The notes under the pieces were generated by a model. That model was not told the origin of the DNA, did not search any database, and saw only the letters and a list, made by a program, of their open reading frames with translations. A stretch of 64,000 bases of DNA from Clostridium_AD sp050717515 (lineage in GTDB: Bacteria > Bacillota > Clostridia > Clostridiales > Clostridiaceae): NCBI RefSeq assembly GCF_050717515.1, contig NZ_JBOITL010000024.1:116211-180210 (forward strand), read 5' to 3'. The translations under genes and the position numbers were made by a program. Positions 1-9,033 of this stretch are shown piece by piece (position 1 is the stretch's first letter; the number at the start of each line of letters is the position of its first letter).

Positions 1-69
1 CATTTTGTGTCAAAAACCTCTAGGGGTAAGACTAATGGTGTCGAAAGGAGGGAAATTGAACTTCAGTAG
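1..69 (+). other. Window edge, possible tail of a truncated reading frame
   Basis: Two forward frames are open from the window edge, one ending with TAG at 67-69 and the other with TAA at 71-73. Either could be the last 22 or so codons of a gene that begins outside the window. An AAAGGAGGG ribosome-binding-like sequence lies at 45-53, but the TTG after it opens only a five-codon frame. No family can be recognised from so short a stretch. Confidence 0.2.
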
Positions 70-81
70 ATAAAGCAGCAT

Positions 82-113
82 AAAAAAGCAGCCGGAAATA
101 TATTTCCGACTGC
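82..113 (-). terminator. Rho-independent terminator of the TcaA-like gene
   Basis: On the minus strand an 11-bp stem (GCAGTCGGAAA paired with TTTCCGGCTGC, one mismatch, 4-nt loop) is followed by six T residues. It lies 25 bp after the stop codon of the zinc-ribbon gene that ends at 138. Confidence 0.8.
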
Positions 114-137
114 TTGTTACTCCATCTTTAATTAATT

Positions 138-1547
138 TTACTTTATGCTTGTGAATTGATAGCTAGAAGTAGAATCATTATATAAAAATTTATAAACATA
201 TTTAAAAGATTTATTAGAAGAAGTCCCATCTTTAGCGACTATGGTATAAACTTCGGAGGCAGTTACACTGCCGGATTTACTATCATCACTAATGCTATAA
301 TCTGTAATATCCGCAGAAATAATGCTCTCTTTTATTCCAGCTGCAAATGTTTTTGGTATATATAATTGTTGTTCTTTATATAGGGAACTTCCAGAAGCTA
401 CGTAAGGATTAATTAATGAAACATTATTAGTATTAACAGCCTCCGTAAAATAAGAAGTATAGTATCTTAAAAGATCTTTTAATTGATTTTCAACATTACT
501 TTGAGCATCCTTAGAATGTTGAAAACTTAAATGAAGGTCCACAGTGCCATTTGAAGCTGAATATTCCTCGCTTTTAAGTGTTTTACCTGCGTTTACGTAG
601 GTAGCATATATTTTTGTAGAACTGTCTATAGGTCCAAAGGCATTAGCATCTTTAACCTTGACATTAACATTTTTCCCGTCAACGAAAATTTGAGCATCGG
701 AATAATCAGAGGAGATATTTAAATAAGTCATATCATCAAATACATTTAATTTTGAGATGCCATTGCTAGTAGATACAAGATCCACTGGGTAAGGCTTACT
801 TAAAGTAATATATTTCCCTTTATAATTAGCTAACACTGAATAAGTCCCAGGAATGTAGGGACCGAATTGCTTGGTGGATTTGTCAGTATCGCTTTTACCT
901 ATTTGAGTATTGTTAATTGAAAAGGTAACATCTTTAACCGTAGTTGTTATATCAATGAATGAGGGCTTAATACTTATTTTATAATTAGGAAAAATAAAAA
1001 AGGTTTTTCCTTTACTAGCTAAAGTTAACGTATTGCTTGACGCTATGCTAAGGCTATTAATATCTTTAGGAGTAAGGGCATCTTCTTTTAATTTCTGAAT
1101 AACATCATTAAAATATGAAGGATTGCTTTTAAAATAAGAGAGTAAAGGTGTAATGCTTTTGCTATCTATTTTAAGTCTAGAATCAGTAGAGTACATAATG
1201 GTTGCTAAATCAGAAACATTATTTGAGGCAACAGCTTTTTCAAATCTTGTTACAAGCCTATTGGGGTCAGATAGAGAATTCCCAACTTTAACAACAGCAA
1301 TTACTGTTATTATTAAAATTGCTATTAGTACCATTGCTATTTTTGATTTTTTTGAAACCTTAAAATTAGATACAGGACTTTTCTCAGATGTAATAGTAGT
1401 TGAATTGTTATCGTACTCTGGTTCAATTTTATTCAAAGTTTCATTAATATCTTCATTTATATTTTCTTTACTTAAGTTATTACCACAGAAAGTGCAAAAA
1501 AGTTTTTCTTCTTTAACCTCATGGCCACATTTAGTGCAAAATTTCAA
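138..1547 (-). CDS. Zinc-ribbon, single-span membrane protein of the TcaA/YvbJ type
   Basis: A 469-residue protein. An N-terminal zinc ribbon (Cys4, Cys7, Cys18, Cys21) is followed by a low-complexity linker and one membrane segment at about 69-88. The remaining 380 residues should lie outside the membrane. They carry GPY-x-PG-x-Y type strands as in the repeated extracellular domains of TcaA/YvbJ proteins, and end in a SnoaL/NTF2-like-looking region. In that family the ribbon is cytoplasmic and the outer part is linked with cell-envelope stress and glycopeptide response; the exact role here is unknown. The start is TTG, chosen because GGGGGA sits 6-7 bp before it and the ribbon begins at once. 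It is followed by its own terminator and preceded by another zinc-ribbon membrane gene in the same direction. Confidence 0.75.
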   Translation of the reverse strand: MKFCTKCGHEVKEEKLFCTFCGNNLSKENINEDINETLNKIEPEYDNNSTTITSEKSPVSNFKVSKKSKIAMVLIAILIITVIAVVKVGNSLSDPNRLVTRFEKAVASNNVSDLATIMYSTDSRLKIDSKSITPLLSYFKSNPSYFNDVIQKLKEDALTPKDINSLSIASSNTLTLASKGKTFFIFPNYKISIKPSFIDITTTVKDVTFSINNTQIGKSDTDKSTKQFGPYIPGTYSVLANYKGKYITLSKPYPVDLVSTSNGISKLNVFDDMTYLNISSDYSDAQIFVDGKNVNVKVKDANAFGPIDSSTKIYATYVNAGKTLKSEEYSASNGTVDLHLSFQHSKDAQSNVENQLKDLLRYYTSYFTEAVNTNNVSLINPYVASGSSLYKEQQLYIPKTFAAGIKESIISADITDYSISDDSKSGSVTASEVYTIVAKDGTSSNKSFKYVYKFLYNDSTSSYQFTSIK

Positions 1548-1593
1548 TCTAAGTCCCCCAATGCTATTTTTTTTTATTAAATAGGAAGTGTTA

Positions 1594-2478
1594 TTAAGAG
1601 TTTATTGCTGTTCTAACTATATCTGATAGATCAGAAGATATAAAATTTTGTAATCCTATAAAAAATGCAGCTAAAGCAAATAAAAATGATATAGATACAA
1701 TTAAAACACACAGGTTTTCTTTTATTTGCAAGATTTCTTTGCTTATAATAACTAAGGTAGTAATGGAAATTAACGCACCCAAAATAATAAAGCCTATTCC
1801 TAAGGTTAAAGAAAAATAAGAAAATATAATTGAAATAATTTCACAAGTTAAAATAGGCAAGGTAGAAATTAATACAACCTTAAATAATGTGAAGGGGGTA
1901 CATTTTATTTTTGCTAATATATTCATTCCTAAATATATGAAAATAAATATTACAAATACACATATTAGGTACATGGCACAATTTCCAAAGAATATTTTAG
2001 GGTAGGGTATAGTAATTAAAGACTTAAATTCATTTATAGATTGGTTAAAATATTTTAAGTCACCAGAAGTGAAATCAAAAGGTGAATTTCGCCCAAATAA
2101 ACTTCCTAGTGAAGAGAAATTTTGGAGCAAGTTTGAGACAATAGTTTGTAAGGTGGCAAAAATTTGACTAATTCTCCAAGTGCCAAGTATACCTTGTAGA
2201 AATGTTAAAATAATAGCAATAATAATAACATGGTTTTTTCCAGATTCGTTTACGAATTGCTTGCCACCGGAAACTGGATTTAATGCTGAAGTTTTAAAAG
2301 TGTTAATTATTTCAGCAAAGTCAATTTGATTTGTGAGTGATTTAACATTTTCAAATGTTTGTTTAACCCTTTCGCTGTTTAGATTTTCATTTCTGGTTTG
2401 ATTAACTTTTGTACCACAATCTGGACAAAACAAGACGTTTTCTTCAATTTTACAACCGCAGTTGCTACAATATGTCAT
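1594..2478 (-). CDS. Zinc-ribbon multi-span membrane protein (Yip1-like)
   Basis: A 294-residue protein. It begins with a zinc ribbon (Cys4, Cys7, Cys18, Cys21) like that of its downstream neighbour. Five hydrophobic segments follow, at about 84-103, 161-190, 198-219, 226-246 and 255-280. The arrangement of ribbon, linker and a Yip1-like membrane bundle is common in clostridial proteins without known function. A GGGGGG ribosome binding site precedes the ATG. It is 46 bp upstream of the TcaA-like gene on the same strand, so the two are probably cotranscribed and may act together in envelope sensing; that is inference from order and the shared ribbon. Confidence 0.65.
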   Translation of the reverse strand: MTYCSNCGCKIEENVLFCPDCGTKVNQTRNENLNSERVKQTFENVKSLTNQIDFAEIINTFKTSALNPVSGGKQFVNESGKNHVIIIAIILTFLQGILGTWRISQIFATLQTIVSNLLQNFSSLGSLFGRNSPFDFTSGDLKYFNQSINEFKSLITIPYPKIFFGNCAMYLICVFVIFIFIYLGMNILAKIKCTPFTLFKVVLISTLPILTCEIISIIFSYFSLTLGIGFIILGALISITTLVIISKEILQIKENLCVLIVSISFLFALAAFFIGLQNFISSDLSDIVRTAINS

Positions 2479-2571
2479 AGTATCCCCCCTAAGTCGACTT
2501 TATAATTTATAATTAGTGCTATTAATGCACTTAACATATATTCGATGTAAAATCAAATAGTCCTTTTTAAT

Positions 2572-2600
2572 TTGTCAAAATATAATGTATAGTATAAATA
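2572..2600 (+). promoter_or_regulatory. Candidate sigma-A promoter for the DUF5050-like gene
   Basis: TTGTCA at 2572-2577 and TAAATA at 2595-2600 are separated by 17 bp, about 125 bp before the start codon at 2725. Only sequence resemblance supports it; other TATAAT-like sites lie nearby. Confidence 0.35.
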
Positions 2601-2724
2601 TATATGTAGAAAATTCCATAATTTTAGTGTGTGAAGTTTTAGTATAGTATAATATAAACTTTAATGGTATGATTTGAGCTATTCTGTAAATTTATTTAAA
2701 GTTTATGACGAGGAGAAGTGGCAT

Positions 2725-4581
2725 ATGAAAAAAATTGCAATAATTGTAGGTTCTATTTTAGTTGTATTAGTAATAGGTGTTGGAGGATATGGTAAGTATA
2801 CTGATTATAAATTGAATCAAGATATTAAAAAAGTATTAAATGTACAAAATCAAAAAAAAGAGAGTGAGGTTGTAAATGATTATACTAATCTATTGTCTAA
2901 ATATAAGGATAATAGTAAAGTTTATTCATATTTAAGCTCTTATTATGTAAGTAAAGATAAATTTAATAAGGCTATTGATGCATTATACCTAGGTCTGGAC
3001 AAAAATAAGGATAACAAATTACTTATTGAGGCATTGGCATTAAATATAAAAAATGTAAAAGTGAAAGAAGGGTATTTAAAAGTTACTAAAGGTAGTCCAA
3101 TTGCTAATAGTGATATGATTCCCGTAGCAATAAATGAGGGAAGTAGTGTTTCCCTAAAATTAAATATAGATACTAGTAAGATAAATACTTCAAAGGAAGG
3201 ATTTACTCAGATACAATGTAAAGAAAAATATACAGGTTTTGTTGTAAACCTTGGTATTGAAGTTTTGGAGTTTACTGGCAATACTATGGGGAATAACCTT
3301 ATTGGTGGCAAAATGGCATTTAAAAATGGATGGATATACTTTAGAGAGCCTAGTGGTAGTGGTCTATATAAAATGAAGGAAGACTTAAGCCAAAAAACAA
3401 AATTAGATGAAAAGGTAGAACCTTACTTTATTAATATTGTGGATAATAGCATATATTTTATAGATACTAAAAGTGGTCAATATGGTTCATTAGTTAAAAC
3501 AGACTTAGAAGGTAAAAATAAGCAAGTTATAAGGCAGAACACTGGTTATGTGTACATAGTTGGAGATAGTATATACTACACACAAACCACCAGTGAAAAT
3601 AATGGATGGCCTGTAGTTTCCTTAAATAAAATGAATTTTAACAACAAAGACGTGGAAAAAAATATCAGCATAAATAGTGGATATACTAACGTTATGAACA
3701 GTAAATATATTTGTTCAACCAATAAACATGGTTCGTTTATATCATCAGGGAAAAGTAAGCCTACTTGGGGTAACAATAACAATTATAAATATTTAGGTTC
3801 TGCAGAAATTTATAAAGGCGAAATATATGGAAACACAGTTAATGCTAGGGTAGAGAAAACTGGTTTTGGAAAATTAGATATTGAAAATAACACACAAAAT
3901 GTAACTATAGAAAATGTAACTAGTTTTAATTGTATTGGCAAAGACATTTATTATGTTAATGATGATGGAATATTTATGGCTACTATTGACGGAACAAATG
4001 AGGTAAGGCTTATGGACATTGGAGAAGAAGCCAATAAAATATCATTGTATAATATTGCAAATAAGATGTATGTTTATTCTGATGAAATCAAAATAGTGGA
4101 AAAACAAAAACAAGAAACTACTTCAAATGCAAATATCCCTGACCTGAAAAACCAAGATATAATTAAATTTTGTAATGATGCTAATAAACTGTTTTTAGAC
4201 ATTCAATCTAAAAGAAATTCAGATCAATTTCAAAAAGGTTCTATATTTTATGTTGGGCTATATGAGCCATATTCAAGCAAAGAAAAAATAAAGAATGCAC
4301 TCTCTAAATATTTCACTGAAGTATATGTGGGGAAATTTATGGGAGGTCAAACCTTTATTGAAAAAGATGGAAAGCTATATTATGCAGTTGGAGATTCAGG
4401 CGTAGGTGCAAGTTATACTTATACTTCTATAAAAAGTAGAAACAATAAAGGAAGTTCTATTCAGGCTGCAGCCTATGCAAATTATGCAGATGAAAACTCT
4501 TCTGCGGATAATGCAGATATAAAACTTAAGCTGGAAGAAGGAAAATGGAAAATAGATAGTTTTCATAGCGTACTTCAGTAA
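2725..4581 (+). CDS. Membrane-anchored TPR and DUF5050-like protein
   Basis: A 618-residue protein counted from the ATG at 2725, which has AGGAG 9 bp upstream; the frame stays open 17 codons further up without a ribosome binding site. Residues 3-22 form a membrane anchor or uncleaved signal. Residues 40-105 look like two TPR helices-turn-helices. About 190-450 shows repeated strands of the type GWIYF, NSIYFID and DIYYVND, as in DUF5050 beta-propeller-like domains. The last 150 residues, after a linker, resemble a small secreted alpha/beta domain ending in a GKWKID strand. The product should sit on the outside of the membrane. No enzymatic motif is visible; function unknown. Confidence 0.7.
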   Translation: MKKIAIIVGSILVVLVIGVGGYGKYTDYKLNQDIKKVLNVQNQKKESEVVNDYTNLLSKYKDNSKVYSYLSSYYVSKDKFNKAIDALYLGLDKNKDNKLLIEALALNIKNVKVKEGYLKVTKGSPIANSDMIPVAINEGSSVSLKLNIDTSKINTSKEGFTQIQCKEKYTGFVVNLGIEVLEFTGNTMGNNLIGGKMAFKNGWIYFREPSGSGLYKMKEDLSQKTKLDEKVEPYFINIVDNSIYFIDTKSGQYGSLVKTDLEGKNKQVIRQNTGYVYIVGDSIYYTQTTSENNGWPVVSLNKMNFNNKDVEKNISINSGYTNVMNSKYICSTNKHGSFISSGKSKPTWGNNNNYKYLGSAEIYKGEIYGNTVNARVEKTGFGKLDIENNTQNVTIENVTSFNCIGKDIYYVNDDGIFMATIDGTNEVRLMDIGEEANKISLYNIANKMYVYSDEIKIVEKQKQETTSNANIPDLKNQDIIKFCNDANKLFLDIQSKRNSDQFQKGSIFYVGLYEPYSSKEKIKNALSKYFTEVYVGKFMGGQTFIEKDGKLYYAVGDSGVGASYTYTSIKSRNNKGSSIQAAAYANYADENSSADNADIKLKLEEGKWKIDSFHSVLQ

Positions 4582-4796
4582 TATTGCAAAACTGACTTTT
4601 TTGTACAAATGCAAGTGATTCCCAGGGTGGAAAATCATCTCATTATTAATAAAGTGCAACTATTTACAAGCTTTAACGTAGTTTATAGTGGGCAATTTAA
4701 ATGAAAACTTATTATTTAATTTAAGTATATATGATATAATAAATTGTAATTCGTGACGATAAATATTAGGATTGAACCTATTAGGAGGAAGTTAAT

Positions 4797-5627
4797 ATGA
4801 AAAAAGATGATACTGTAATAATATCAGAAAAAGAAGCAGTAAAAATAGAGCTGCACCTTAATGAATATGATAAAGGGGTTATGTCTGATTTTCAAAAGGA
4901 ATTTTTAAGTGAAGAGTTAGCTGAGCTACCAACATTAGAAGATGGACAAGTATCCATTAATGGTGTATACACCTTTGATATGGGAGATAAAATTGAGGTT
5001 AGCGTCTATTTAAGAAATGGATTGTCAAAGCAAATTAATTTTCACAAGGTTCCACTAGTAATTATAAACCAAAAGGGCGATATACTAGCAAAGCAGATGA
5101 TGGACATGCATGACTTTGGCATATTACCTCCTTTTACTGCAAGACCATATAAAATTTATTTTGATAAGGTTAATGTATTTGTTGATACAATTCCAATGGA
5201 TGATTGGAAAATACAATTCGAAAAATCTATTAGCGCTATAAATACTGTAAAGGTTGAAATGGAAGAAATGCCGGAAGATATGGATCGTGATTTAAAAAAT
5301 AGCTTTACAAAATTTTTAAATAAGTTACCTTTAATAAGATCTGGTGATGTTAATATTGAGGTGTTTAAAACTTTAAAGTGCATGGATAATTCTATTTCTA
5401 TAGTTTTCATGATTCTTAATGGTTGCGATAAAATTGTAAAATTAGAGCGTCTTCCAATATTAATTGAGGATGAACAAGGTGAAGTAGTTGCTAAGGGAAT
5501 ATTTGATATTGAGAATGTAAATGTAAATCCTCATAAAGCGAAAGTTTATGATTTTACCATAACAGAAGATTATATTGTTAATAAGGATTATGATATAAGT
5601 AACTGTAAAGTATATTTTAAAGCATAG
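4797..5627 (+). CDS. SLAP-domain protein (two tandem copies)
   Basis: A 276-residue protein made of two copies of the SLAP domain, about residues 10-140 and 150-276. Telling stretches are SVYLRNGLSKQINFHKVPL and PPFTARPYKIYFDKVNV in copy one and the weaker PHKAKVYDF equivalent in copy two. SLAP domains are known from Firmicutes proteins linked to S-layer assembly and accessory Sec loci. No signal peptide or membrane segment is present, so this one is likely cytoplasmic or an adaptor. AGGAGG precedes the ATG. It is followed after 16 bp by two membrane-anchored proteins on the same strand, suggesting an operon of three. Confidence 0.75.
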   Translation: MKKDDTVIISEKEAVKIELHLNEYDKGVMSDFQKEFLSEELAELPTLEDGQVSINGVYTFDMGDKIEVSVYLRNGLSKQINFHKVPLVIINQKGDILAKQMMDMHDFGILPPFTARPYKIYFDKVNVFVDTIPMDDWKIQFEKSISAINTVKVEMEEMPEDMDRDLKNSFTKFLNKLPLIRSGDVNIEVFKTLKCMDNSISIVFMILNGCDKIVKLERLPILIEDEQGEVVAKGIFDIENVNVNPHKAKVYDFTITEDYIVNKDYDISNCKVYFKA

Positions 5628-5643
5628 TATAGGAGGACAAAGG

Positions 5644-6237
5644 ATGAAAATCAGCAAAAAAAATTCTAAAAAAATAGTGATTTTATTGGCAGTAATTACA
5701 TTAATCATAGCCTTATTTTTCTTTTTTAACAAAGCTAAGGAGAATAAAATTAATAAGGACAATAAAAATACTATAAGAACTGAAGAGTTAAAGAAGGAAG
5801 CCTTAAAGAAGGAAGCCTTAAAGAAGAAAGAGTTAGAAAAGAATAATGGGAAAACTTCTTCTGGGGAATCCAAAGTTGCTTTAGACAAATCAACAGAAAA
5901 GGTCACAAGTGCTGATAATAAAGATGTTACGCAGCAAGGCAAAGATGAAAGTGCAAAAGCTGTAAATAGCAAAGAGGGACTTTCAGTCGCTGTTAAAGCT
6001 GCAAATTTTGGCTCTGAAGCAGAAATCATTGTAGATGGCAGTGCGTTTAGCAGTAGTTATAAATACTATCAGTTTTTCCTGGGAAATGAACCAATATCAA
6101 AAGTTGAGAGTATTACAAAAAAACAAACAACTATATTTCCTGCTCAAAAGGCTGGAAGTGAAGTAGTTATAAAATTAATGGGTGAAAATAAGAAGGTCCT
6201 TAAAAAATTAGATATAAAACTAAGCGATAAAAAATAA
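5644..6237 (+). CDS. Membrane-anchored protein with charged linker and unnamed C-terminal domain
   Basis: A 197-residue protein. A membrane segment lies at about 12-29, followed by a highly charged stretch with an in-tandem KKEAL repeat (about residues 44-66) and a Ser/Lys-rich spacer. The C-terminal domain (about 115-197) contains KKQTTIFPAQKAG and EVVIKLMG and is shared with the next gene. The lysine-rich repeat suggests a flexible stalk crossing the wall. It follows the SLAP gene by 16 bp with AGGAGG before the ATG. No family is recognised; a surface-exposed beta-domain is the likely reading. Confidence 0.7.
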   Translation: MKISKKNSKKIVILLAVITLIIALFFFFNKAKENKINKDNKNTIRTEELKKEALKKEALKKKELEKNNGKTSSGESKVALDKSTEKVTSADNKDVTQQGKDESAKAVNSKEGLSVAVKAANFGSEAEIIVDGSAFSSSYKYYQFFLGNEPISKVESITKKQTTIFPAQKAGSEVVIKLMGENKKVLKKLDIKLSDKK

Positions 6238-6275
6238 AGACAATCAATTACAGCAAAATAGGAGTGAAAAACATT

Positions 6276-6698
6276 ATGAAAAAAAATATTAATAAAAAAG
6301 CAATTAGTATAGCAGTTATTATAGTAACAATAGTAGTTATAGCAGGTGTATTTTACATAAAAAACAAATCACAAACCAAAACACCCATTACAGCCACTGA
6401 GAAAAACAAAGCAGAGGTAAGTTCACTTATAACTGCCACAGTAAGAGAGGCATCTTTTAGCTCTGTAGTAAATGTAACTCTTACGGATGCAGGTAAAAAA
6501 CAGTATAAGGGTGCTGTGAAATATCAGGTATATTATGAGAAAAAACCTGTAACAGGAAAAGAAGTCCTAGGTAAAGGTACTACAGCTTTTCCAGCCAGAA
6601 AAAAAGATGACAAAGTAGTAATAAAGTTTATAAAAGCAGATGGTAAAGAGGCATATTCAGTGGAGTTAAAACTTCAAAAGGGAGCCCCTGTTAAATAA
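6276..6698 (+). CDS. Membrane-anchored paralogue of the preceding protein
   Basis: A 140-residue protein from the ATG at 6276; a GTG at 6264 is in frame but lies inside the AGGAG ribosome binding site. Residues 8-27 form a membrane anchor. The rest aligns with the C-terminal domain of the previous gene: GKGTTAFPARKKDD and KVVIKFIK here correspond to KKQTTIFPAQKAG and EVVIKLMG there. It lacks the long charged linker. It is the last gene of the SLAP operon, ahead of a long perfect palindrome. Confidence 0.7.
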   Translation: MKKNINKKAISIAVIIVTIVVIAGVFYIKNKSQTKTPITATEKNKAEVSSLITATVREASFSSVVNVTLTDAGKKQYKGAVKYQVYYEKKPVTGKEVLGKGTTAFPARKKDDKVVIKFIKADGKEAYSVELKLQKGAPVK

Positions 6699-6724
6699 AA
6701 TAAAATGAAGGTTGAAAAACACCT

Positions 6725-6780
6725 TTATAAATAGAAGAGGAGAGATAGTTTTAAAACTATCTCTCCTCTTCTATTTATAA
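6725..6780. terminator. 56-bp perfect palindrome between convergent genes
   Basis: Positions 6725-6752 and 6753-6780 are exact reverse complements (28-bp arms, no spacer, centre TTTT/AAAA). It sits between the end of the SLAP operon and the end of the opposing small secreted-protein gene, so it most likely ends transcription from both sides, although no strong T-run follows. Confidence 0.65.
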
Positions 6781-6803
6781 GATATTACTCATTGCGTGGA
6801 GTA

Positions 6804-7178
6804 TTACTCTATACTAATTACTTCTAATGCTGTTGTAGCATTATCAATTGTGTCTCCGGCTGCAAACTTGGTTTCACCGCCAGTAGTATCTTTATAAGTT
6901 ACACTAGGAATACTGCTAGGACTGATAGTTTTAGAGTCTGTATTATCAATCCAAACTGAATTAAAACCTTTTACATATATTCCACCGCCAGCTACGATTA
7001 ATGCATTAATCTCAGTTGAATTTTTAGGATCATTAGCATAGCTTAAAGCAAAGGCTTTTGTTCCAATAATTACAGTACCATCAGGCATTGAGGCTGGAGC
7101 TGCATAAGTTTTCATTGCAAATATAGTAGAAAGTCCTGCTATAACTAGAGCAGCACATAGAACTTTTTTCTTTTTCAT
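6804..7178 (-). CDS. Small secreted protein, function unknown
   Basis: A 124-residue protein with a clear signal peptide: a KKKK n-region, a hydrophobic core at about 6-22 and an Ala-x-Ala type site near residue 27. The mature part has GTVIIGTKAFALSYANDPKN and GGIYVKGFNSVWIDN. A similar opening occurs at the start of larger secreted clostridial proteins, as far as I recall, so this may be a free-standing copy of such a module. The start has AAAGGGG upstream. The single gene is flanked by a palindrome and by the CorA gene in the same direction. Confidence 0.6.
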   Translation of the reverse strand: MKKKKVLCAALVIAGLSTIFAMKTYAAPASMPDGTVIIGTKAFALSYANDPKNSTEINALIVAGGGIYVKGFNSVWIDNTDSKTISPSSIPSVTYKDTTGGETKFAAGDTIDNATTALEVISIE

Positions 7179-7298
7179 AAGTTTATACCCCTTTCGTTTG
7201 TAAAGTTAAAATTCATTAATGTTTTTAATGTAAATTCATATGTAAGTTAATCATACCATAGTATATTACGATTTAAAATCTAATTTAGTTTCATTTTT

Positions 7299-8234
7299 TT
7301 AAAACATATCTTTTTTATTCAAGTAATAAATGGAAAATGCACCAATAACGCCAATTAGTGCAACTACATACCAAAAGCCTAAAGGATTTGTAGCGAAGGG
7401 TAGCCCGGCTACATTCATACCATATAATCCAGAAACCATATTAGGTATAGCCATAACAATAGTAATGGCAGCTAGTAATTTCATTACTATATTAAGATTA
7501 TTTGATATAACAGAAGCGTAGGCACCCATAGTGCCACTTAAAATATTACTATATATAGTACACATCTCTATAGCCTGTCTGTTTTCAATAATAACATCCT
7601 CCAGGACGTCATTATCGTCTTCAAACTTTTCAAGAATATCCAGTTTAAGCATTTTTTCTAAGGTAAGTTCATTTGCTTTTAAAGAATTAGAAAAATACAC
7701 AAGAGATTTTTCCAGGGCTAATAATTGGAGAAGCTCTTTATTCTTTAAAGATTTATGTAATTGTTTTTCTACCATATAGCTTTTCTTATCAATTTGTCTT
7801 AAGTATATTAAATAATAATTAGCAATTCTATATAAAATCTGAAGCATAAATCGTGAACGCTTAAAAGTAAAGAAGGAACCCACTTTTCGTTCAGTGAAAT
7901 CTGATAATATTTTGCTATTCTTTAAACATACTGTAATTATAACTTTATCGGTATGTATCATAGCTAAGGGGTAAGTATCATAAGTTAGTGAATTATCATC
8001 CATATCAGTAAAGGGAATATCCAGGATAATTAATGTACAATCTTCTATGTCAATTCGGGAGGTTTCCTCTTCATCTAAGGCAGCCTTTAAAAAATCCATA
8101 GGGACATTGGTCTTCTTAGATACGAATATTAATTCCTCATCCGACGGGTCTATCATGTTAATCCAACAACCAGGCTCTACATTTTCCAGCTTTGATAATT
8201 GTCTATTTTCTGCACTGCTATATATTGAAATCAT
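7299..8234 (-). CDS. CorA-family divalent metal transporter
   Basis: A 311-residue protein. CorA proteins are pentameric Mg/Co channels with a large cytoplasmic domain and two C-terminal membrane helices. Here the helices lie at about 250-272 and 284-303, with the diagnostic YGMN motif at the end of the first. The start is set at 8234 because GGAGGTG lies 6 bp before that ATG; upstream codons in the frame have no such site. The loop after YGMN reads NVAGLPFATN, unlike the classic MPEL, as in the many CorA homologues whose metal is not established. Confidence 0.85.
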   Translation of the reverse strand: MISIYSSAENRQLSKLENVEPGCWINMIDPSDEELIFVSKKTNVPMDFLKAALDEEETSRIDIEDCTLIILDIPFTDMDDNSLTYDTYPLAMIHTDKVIITVCLKNSKILSDFTERKVGSFFTFKRSRFMLQILYRIANYYLIYLRQIDKKSYMVEKQLHKSLKNKELLQLLALEKSLVYFSNSLKANELTLEKMLKLDILEKFEDDNDVLEDVIIENRQAIEMCTIYSNILSGTMGAYASVISNNLNIVMKLLAAITIVMAIPNMVSGLYGMNVAGLPFATNPLGFWYVVALIGVIGAFSIYYLNKKDMF

Positions 8235-8467
8235 ATTAGCACCTCCAAGTGTAAGTACTGTTATATTATAATCCATAAGAGGGAATATACACAACTAATA
8301 ATTAATTAATATATTATTATTAGAAGATTAAACCATGGTTGACAAGAAAGCCTTAATAATCGATAATGGTATATGAAAAGCTATACATGATGAATCAGAA
8401 AATTGGAATAATAAAAGTGTAATTAGACTAAATATATTGTAGAGTATTATTTTGGGAGGAGAATTCA

Positions 8468-9016
8468 ATGGATTTATACCCATTATTTACAATTGCTTTA
8501 GCGCTATCTTTAGATGCTTTTGGAGTAGCTTTATGTATAGGCTTAAATAATCAAACTAAATTAGTAAATAAGATAGGCTTTATTATTTCCTTTGGGTTAT
8601 TTCAATTTCTATTTTCATACATAGGGGCTTATGCAGGATTCCTTTTCAACACATATGTAGCGACCATGCCAAGAATAATTGGCGGTATGATTATATCTTT
8701 GGTTGGAGTGGTTATGATTAAAGAAGGCTTTGAAAAGGCCGGGAAGTGTCCATTACTTAAACCTAAGATGTATTTTATTTTAGGAGCGTCAGTAAGTATA
8801 GATGCAATGGTGGTAGGTTTTACAGTATTAAATAATATAACAAAGGTTGTATTATTTAAAGATACATTGTTTATTGGGGGAATAACTCTTATAATGTCTA
8901 CATTGGCCTTTATAGTTTCTAAATATTTAAAAAAGATAGAAGTTGTAGGCAAGTATGCGGACTATATTGGGGGAATAATCTTAATATTTTTCGGGCTAAA
9001 AATGATGTTTTTTTAA
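8468..9016 (+). CDS. mntP: Manganese efflux pump MntP
   Basis: A 182-residue membrane protein with six predicted helices in two related halves, each carrying the acidic motif of the family: LSLDAFGVALCIG near the N terminus and SVSIDAMVVGF in the middle. MntP exports excess Mn. The length fits the family. GGGAGGAG precedes the ATG. The 233-bp upstream gap contains no recognisable yybP-ykoY manganese riboswitch. The next gene, pepD, follows after 17 bp. Confidence 0.88.
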   Translation: MDLYPLFTIALALSLDAFGVALCIGLNNQTKLVNKIGFIISFGLFQFLFSYIGAYAGFLFNTYVATMPRIIGGMIISLVGVVMIKEGFEKAGKCPLLKPKMYFILGASVSIDAMVVGFTVLNNITKVVLFKDTLFIGGITLIMSTLAFIVSKYLKKIEVVGKYADYIGGIILIFFGLKMMFF

Positions 9017-9033
9017 AAGAAAGGATGATAAAA

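Noticed and set aside
1153..1584. Open frame of 143 codons on the plus strand
   Set aside because: Antisense to the TcaA-like gene, no ribosome binding site, no recognisable domain.
5770..5840. CRISPR-like or tandem DNA repeat
   Set aside because: The repeated GAAGCCTTAAAGAAG is within a coding sequence and simply encodes KKEAL repeats.
5460..6029. Open frame of 189 codons on the minus strand
   Set aside because: It overlaps the SLAP gene and the stalk protein gene, both of which have good starts; low-complexity hydrophobic translation of Lys-rich codons.
8295..8467. Possible yybP-ykoY manganese riboswitch upstream of mntP
   Set aside because: The conserved loops of that riboswitch could not be found in the 173 bp before the gene.
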